Shown: positions 11,408 to 14,063 of the stretch, one piece after another | Layout of the letters: the number at the start of each line of letters is the position of its first letter | Numbering within the stretch: position 1 is the stretch's first letter | NCBI GenBank assembly: GCA_964355005.1 | Contig: CAYHBX010000021.1 | Span: 1 to 14,063, forward strand | Direction: 5' to 3' | Length of the DNA: 14,063 nt | Source of the DNA: JAUSKF01 sp964355005 | Lineage (GTDB): Bacteria > Patescibacteriota > Minisyncoccia > UBA6257 > WO2-44-18 | Translations under genes and position numbers: made by a program | The notes under the pieces: model-generated | Told to the model about the DNA's origin: nothing | The model's database searches: none | The model's input: only the letters and a program-made list of their open reading frames with translations

Positions 11408-11719
11408 ATGTCTGAATGCATTAAAAAACTTTATAGCGGTAGGATCGGGAGAAAATATTATTTTCTGGGGCTTTTGGCGTTGGGATTAATTTTTGGAGGC
11501 GTGTCGGCAATGTTCGCGTTTAATGGGCCGCACCGGATGAATATCTTTACTTTGTTGATTAACGCCGCGGGAGCGTTGTTTGTTTTTGCTTTGCACGTCC
11601 GCCGATGGCATGATTTTGGCCAAAGCGGTTGGTGGTCGCTGGTTTTGTTGATTCCCATGGTTAATTTTTTTGTTGAACTGTATCTGATCTTCGCGAGAGG
11701 CAATGAAGGGAAAAACTAA
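11408..11719 (+). CDS. DUF805 family membrane protein
   Basis: 103 residues. It matches the DUF805 pattern: an N-terminal GRIGRKYYFLGLLALG (GRI.R..YW type), a middle pair of hydrophobic helices (about 19-38 and 46-64), the hallmark RRWHDFGQSGWWSLVLLIP (RR.HD.G.SGWW) and a closing helix with RGNEGKN, comparable to PG..G.N. These are small inner-membrane proteins of unknown role. The start is the ATG 6 bases after an extended -10 box. The longer frame upstream runs through the structured RNA region and is not used. No terminator was seen; a hairpin (GCCATT/AATGGC, 11759-11773) lies 40 bases downstream. Confidence 0.9.
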   Translation: MSECIKKLYSGRIGRKYYFLGLLALGLIFGGVSAMFAFNGPHRMNIFTLLINAAGALFVFALHVRRWHDFGQSGWWSLVLLIPMVNFFVELYLIFARGNEGKN

Positions 11720-11758
11720 TTTGGCGAACCGCTTCCGTCAAACATTTCTTTTTTAGAC

Positions 11759-11773
11759 GCCATTCTCAATGGC
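11759..11773. other. Small hairpin in the DUF805-NUDIX spacer
   Basis: GCCATT-ctc-AATGGC, extended by imperfect ACG/CGT pairs. No T run follows on either strand, so it is not an ordinary terminator. Role unknown. Confidence 0.4.
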
Positions 11774-11832
11774 GCGTTGCGTAAGAAGTAGTTTTTAAGT
11801 TAATCTTATTTTGGCAATTTTAGGAGTTGAGG

Positions 11833-12411
11833 ATGCGGGATCCGAAGATCGAGATCGGACCGGACGAACTTGCTTGGGATGGCAATTGGATCCAGTGCTG
11901 GAGGCGGCCGTTCCGCAGTAAAAAAACGGGTGTCCCCGGAATTTGGGAAATTATCAAACGAAAACGGCCGATCAATGTTGTGTCGGTAGCCCCGGTTACC
12001 GCTGACGGTAAACTTATCCTGACGAAGATCTTCCGCATTCCTTCTGCCGGCTGGATCATTGATCTCTGCGCCGGATTGACTGACGGTCCGGAAGAAAAAT
12101 TTGAGGATGCCGCCAGGCGAGAGATGCTGGAAGAGTTGGGGTATGCCGCTGAAACGCTTGAGCTTGCTTGTTGCGGCTCTTATAATCCGGGACTTTGGAA
12201 TGATGACATTGCCATTTTTATCGGTTGGAATGCTAAAAAAATTCAGGAGCCGCAGTTGGAGGATTCCGAAGACATTGAGGCGGTGGAAGTTCCTATCGCG
12301 ACCGCCCGGGAATTTTTGAAGAAAGAAAGCGGGGACGCGAAGATTGATGTGAAAGTCTGGTCCGCCCTTTATTTCATCGAGTCTATAATGAAAGAACGAA
12401 CCGGGAAATAG
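11833..12411 (+). CDS. NUDIX hydrolase, ADP-ribose-pyrophosphatase-like
   Basis: 192 residues. NUDIX enzymes cleave nucleoside diphosphates linked to another group, using metal held by the Nudix helix. The box reads GLTDGPEEKFEDAARREMLEELGY; the REMLEELGY part is perfect, but there is one residue more than the GX5EX7REUXEEXGU consensus before it, in a loop. The preceding IPSAGWIIDLCAGL is like the IPAG.id.GE region of ADP-ribose/ADP-sugar pyrophosphatases. Start ATG 11833 has AGGAG at 11822-11826, six bases away; TTG 11827 would fall on that spacer. A terminator overlaps its stop. True substrate not known. Confidence 0.9.
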   Translation: MRDPKIEIGPDELAWDGNWIQCWRRPFRSKKTGVPGIWEIIKRKRPINVVSVAPVTADGKLILTKIFRIPSAGWIIDLCAGLTDGPEEKFEDAARREMLEELGYAAETLELACCGSYNPGLWNDDIAIFIGWNAKKIQEPQLEDSEDIEAVEVPIATAREFLKKESGDAKIDVKVWSALYFIESIMKERTGK

Positions 12412-12426
12412 TCCCGGTTTTTGATT
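12399..12426 (+). terminator. Terminator overlapping the NUDIX stop codon
   Basis: AACCGGGA (12399-12406), loop AATAG containing most of the stop codon TAG (12409-12411), TCCCGGTT (12412-12419), then T-rich sequence. Confidence 0.85.
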
Positions 12427-12475
12427 TTTTAGTTATTTTTGTTAAGCTCCCAATAGAACTTTCCAAGGCTAGAAA

Positions 12476-13072
12476 ATGAAAAGCGAATCCTGGCGTAAAT
12501 GGGTAACGGATATTACTCTGGATCTGCCGGCTGGTAATTCGATTGATGACGCAATAGGTGAAATGGTCAAGATTGCCTGGTATGAAAATATTCGTGTTCA
12601 TGCCGAGATTAACGACATTTGGATCTCCGTTGGCCCCGACGATTCAAAAGCTGCGATTATCGATCTTTATCATCAGGCGCGCAAAGATCGGGATGAATCG
12701 GAAAAAAAGAAAGCGAATCAGCCCAAACTTGAATACAACCGGACGGTGGTTTATCGGGACAAGGAAGTTGAAGTGGTCGTCATTGTCTGGCCGCCTCACT
12801 CCAAAAGCCCCATTCACGATCACGGGAAATCCTACGGCACCACCTTTGTAGTCAAGGGATATATTTATGAGGAATCATGGGACAAGGCTACCGGGAAAAT
12901 TTATTCCCACAGGCGATTTGGTCCGACGATGGAATTACGCGAAACGCCCTACCATATCCACCGGATCGGTAACGGGACTGATGAAATTGCCGTTACTCTG
13001 CATATTTATTCGCCGCCGCTGAAGATGAAGTTTTACACTGAAAAGCAGATGTTCGGTCCGGAGAAGAAGTAA
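12476..13072 (+). CDS. Cysteine dioxygenase type I-like cupin
   Basis: 198 residues, the usual length for the family, which oxidises a thiol such as cysteine to its sulfinate with non-heme iron and O2. Cupin motif 1 is WPPHSKSPIHDHGKSYGTTFVVKGYIYEE with Fe ligands H114 and H116; motif 2 is IHRIGNGTDEIAVTLHIYSPPL with H176. Gly 121 stands where mammalian enzymes have the cross-linked Cys, as in many bacterial members. Arg 89 (YNRT) may bind the substrate carboxylate. The start is ATG 12476; upstream AAGG is a weak Shine-Dalgarno. It is flanked by terminators, so it is transcribed alone. Cysteine versus another thiol substrate cannot be decided from the sequence. Confidence 0.9.
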   Translation: MKSESWRKWVTDITLDLPAGNSIDDAIGEMVKIAWYENIRVHAEINDIWISVGPDDSKAAIIDLYHQARKDRDESEKKKANQPKLEYNRTVVYRDKEVEVVVIVWPPHSKSPIHDHGKSYGTTFVVKGYIYEESWDKATGKIYSHRRFGPTMELRETPYHIHRIGNGTDEIAVTLHIYSPPLKMKFYTEKQMFGPEKK

Positions 13073-13076
13073 ATCA

Positions 13077-13106
13077 AAGCCCCGCTTGCAAACGGGGCTT
13101 TTTATT
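13077..13106 (+). terminator. Terminator of the cysteine-dioxygenase-like gene
   Basis: AAGCCCCG (13077-13084), loop CTTGCAAA, CGGGGCTT (13093-13100) and TTTTATT. Confidence 0.92.
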
Positions 13107-13122
13107 GGCGTGGCATAGTTTC

Positions 13123-13197
13123 GTCATTGCGGGTCCCGCACCGCGGGGCGCGGCAATCCTACATTAATGTTAGATTGCTTCGATTACTCGCAATGAC
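13123..13197. repeat. 75 bp inverted repeat (copy 2)
   Basis: Ends GTCATTGC and GCAATGAC with inner GGCAATCctaca/tgtTAGATTGC. It shares ends and the CAATCT/AGATTGCTTCG block with 3731-3810; the left inner part (GGGTCCCGCACCGCGGGGCGC) differs. It again lies in an intergenic spacer, here between a terminator and a new promoter. Confidence 0.85.
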
Positions 13198-13225
13198 AGA
13201 GGGCTATTCATTTTTTTTAAAAACG

Positions 13226-13234
13226 TGGTAATAT
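13226..13234 (+). promoter_or_regulatory. Candidate extended -10 promoter (TGg TAATAT)
   Basis: TG, one base, TAATAT at 13229-13234; start near 13241 leaves about 45 bases of leader with an AGGAGG. No clear -35. Confidence 0.4.
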
Positions 13235-13286
13235 AGCGGCAGTTAGTCGGTTCTTTGAAATCTTCAAACCAAAAGAGGAGGCTTCC

Positions 13287-14063
13287 ATGTTCGCGGAAAG
13301 ACTGGTGTTTCTTGTGGTAACGGCAATCGCCATTTGGTTTTTTGCTTCCGGCATCTTGCCGAAACTGAAACTGATCTGGCGCGCCAAGTCGCTCAAGGTT
13401 TCTCGTTTTTCCGATTTGAAAAAAAGAACGTGGCGATTGATGTGGGAAGTTTTGCTGCAGGGCGGCGTCATCAGGGCTCGTCCGTTGGTGGGCGTGATGC
13501 ACGCGTTTGTGTTTTGGGGATTCATCGCTTTTTCGGTGGAAACTCTGAATCATTTCACGAAATTTTTCGGTTGGGCATTTTTGCCGGCCGATAACGCCTA
13601 TCGAACCGTTTTTCTGGTGGCGACCGCGTTGTTCACGCTAGTCGGGATCACTGCTTTGGCGATTCGGAGATTTATTTTCCGTCCCAAGGCGCTTGGCGAG
13701 AAGCTGTCATATTCATCCGGCGTAGTGGCGTTTTTCATTATCACGCTGATGATTACCTTCCTGCTCGGTTTCCGCCTTCCGGAAAATTCTCCGGAGGGGC
13801 GGATCAACTGGTGGGTTCACTCGTTGATGATTCTGGGGTTTCTGGCGTTGATCCCGCGTTCCAAACATCTGCATATCGTTTTGGGACCGTTCAGCGTGTT
13901 CCTGAAATCCCTTGAAATTGCCAACGTTCCCGAATTGGACTTCGAAAAGGAAGAGTTCGGGTTGGTAAAGCATGCCGATCTGGACTGGAAGAACGCATTG
14001 GACGCGTTCAGTTGCGTTGAGTGCGGCCGTTGTCAGGATCGTTGCCCGGCGTTTGTGACCGGA
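13287..14063 (+). CDS. Membrane Fe-S oxidoreductase, heterodisulfide-reductase-related, 3' truncated
   Basis: The frame stays open to the last base: 259 residues, the N-terminal part only. Five membrane helices (about 5-24, 68-87, 108-127, 143-163, 175-190) carry His at 72, 89, 178, 194 and 196 that could bind heme b, as in the nitrate-reductase-gamma/HdrE-like domain. Then comes a ferredoxin-type motif CVECGRCQDRCPA with C243, C246, C249 and C253, ligands of one 4Fe-4S cluster. Related proteins have a second such cluster and CCG domains beyond this point. They pass electrons between the quinone pool or an electron-transfer flavoprotein and a soluble partner. Start ATG 13287 has AGGAGG at 13276-13281, five bases away. 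Partner genes, if any, lie outside the window. Confidence 0.88.
   Translation, partial: MFAERLVFLVVTAIAIWFFASGILPKLKLIWRAKSLKVSRFSDLKKRTWRLMWEVLLQGGVIRARPLVGVMHAFVFWGFIAFSVETLNHFTKFFGWAFLPADNAYRTVFLVATALFTLVGITALAIRRFIFRPKALGEKLSYSSGVVAFFIITLMITFLLGFRLPENSPEGRINWWVHSLMILGFLALIPRSKHLHIVLGPFSVFLKSLEIANVPELDFEKEEFGLVKHADLDWKNALDAFSCVECGRCQDRCPAFVTG

Noticed and set aside
11145..11415. Overlapping short frames on both strands
   Set aside because: They cross the terminator and the structured RNA and have Arg/Pro-rich, random-looking products.
13170..13973. Open frames on the minus strand near the right edge
   Set aside because: They are antisense to the Fe-S membrane protein, whose plus-strand frame is open through the window end with an AGGAGG and Cys motif.

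Overview
The window reads like a chromosome segment from a Patescibacteria/CPR (Parcubacteria-like) bacterium. This is an inference, not a database match. It rests on compact genes, a short UvrC without helix-hairpin-helix domains, promoters lying almost on top of start codons, and many small palindromic repeats, some inside coding sequence. There are no phage, plasmid or CRISPR hallmarks.

Layout. Positions 1-3727 (+) carry a chaperone block: the C-terminal ~546 residues of DnaK, a multi-pass membrane protein of unknown function, and DnaJ split by a one-base shift in a G run. An ~80 bp inverted repeat separates this from a minus-strand operon (6033-3811): a small holin-4_2-like membrane protein, SecG, and a membrane-anchored family 5 solute-binding protein, joined by overlapping stop and start codons. 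Positions 6117-6341 (+) form a complete non-coding RNA unit: consensus sigma70 promoter, ~165 nt structured RNA closed by its own ends, and intrinsic terminator. Minus-strand uvrC (7752-6340) converges on it; the gene is interrupted in frame by several palindromic repeats, including two identical 45 bp copies. A third, diverged 43 bp copy lies before a tRNA-Ser at 9899. A SAM methyltransferase (-) and a radical SAM protein (+) diverge from 8556-8690.

Positions 9660-11407 are sparser: repeat, hairpin-rich tRNA leader, tRNA-Ser(GCU), two AT-rich orphan genes for membrane proteins, then a gene-free stretch with one or two more candidate structured RNAs meeting at a shared terminator. Positions 11408-14063 (+) hold a DUF805 membrane protein, a NUDIX hydrolase, a cysteine-dioxygenase-like cupin and, at the right edge, the N-terminal 259 residues of a membrane Fe-S oxidoreductase of the heterodisulfide-reductase-related type, which runs off the window.

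The DnaK/DnaJ and SecG/solute-binding blocks make sense as proteostasis and export functions. The points most worth a second look are the two structured RNAs, the in-frame repeat invasion of uvrC, the recurrent extended -10 promoters directly before ATG, and a respiratory-type Fe-S protein in a genome type usually thought to lack respiration.
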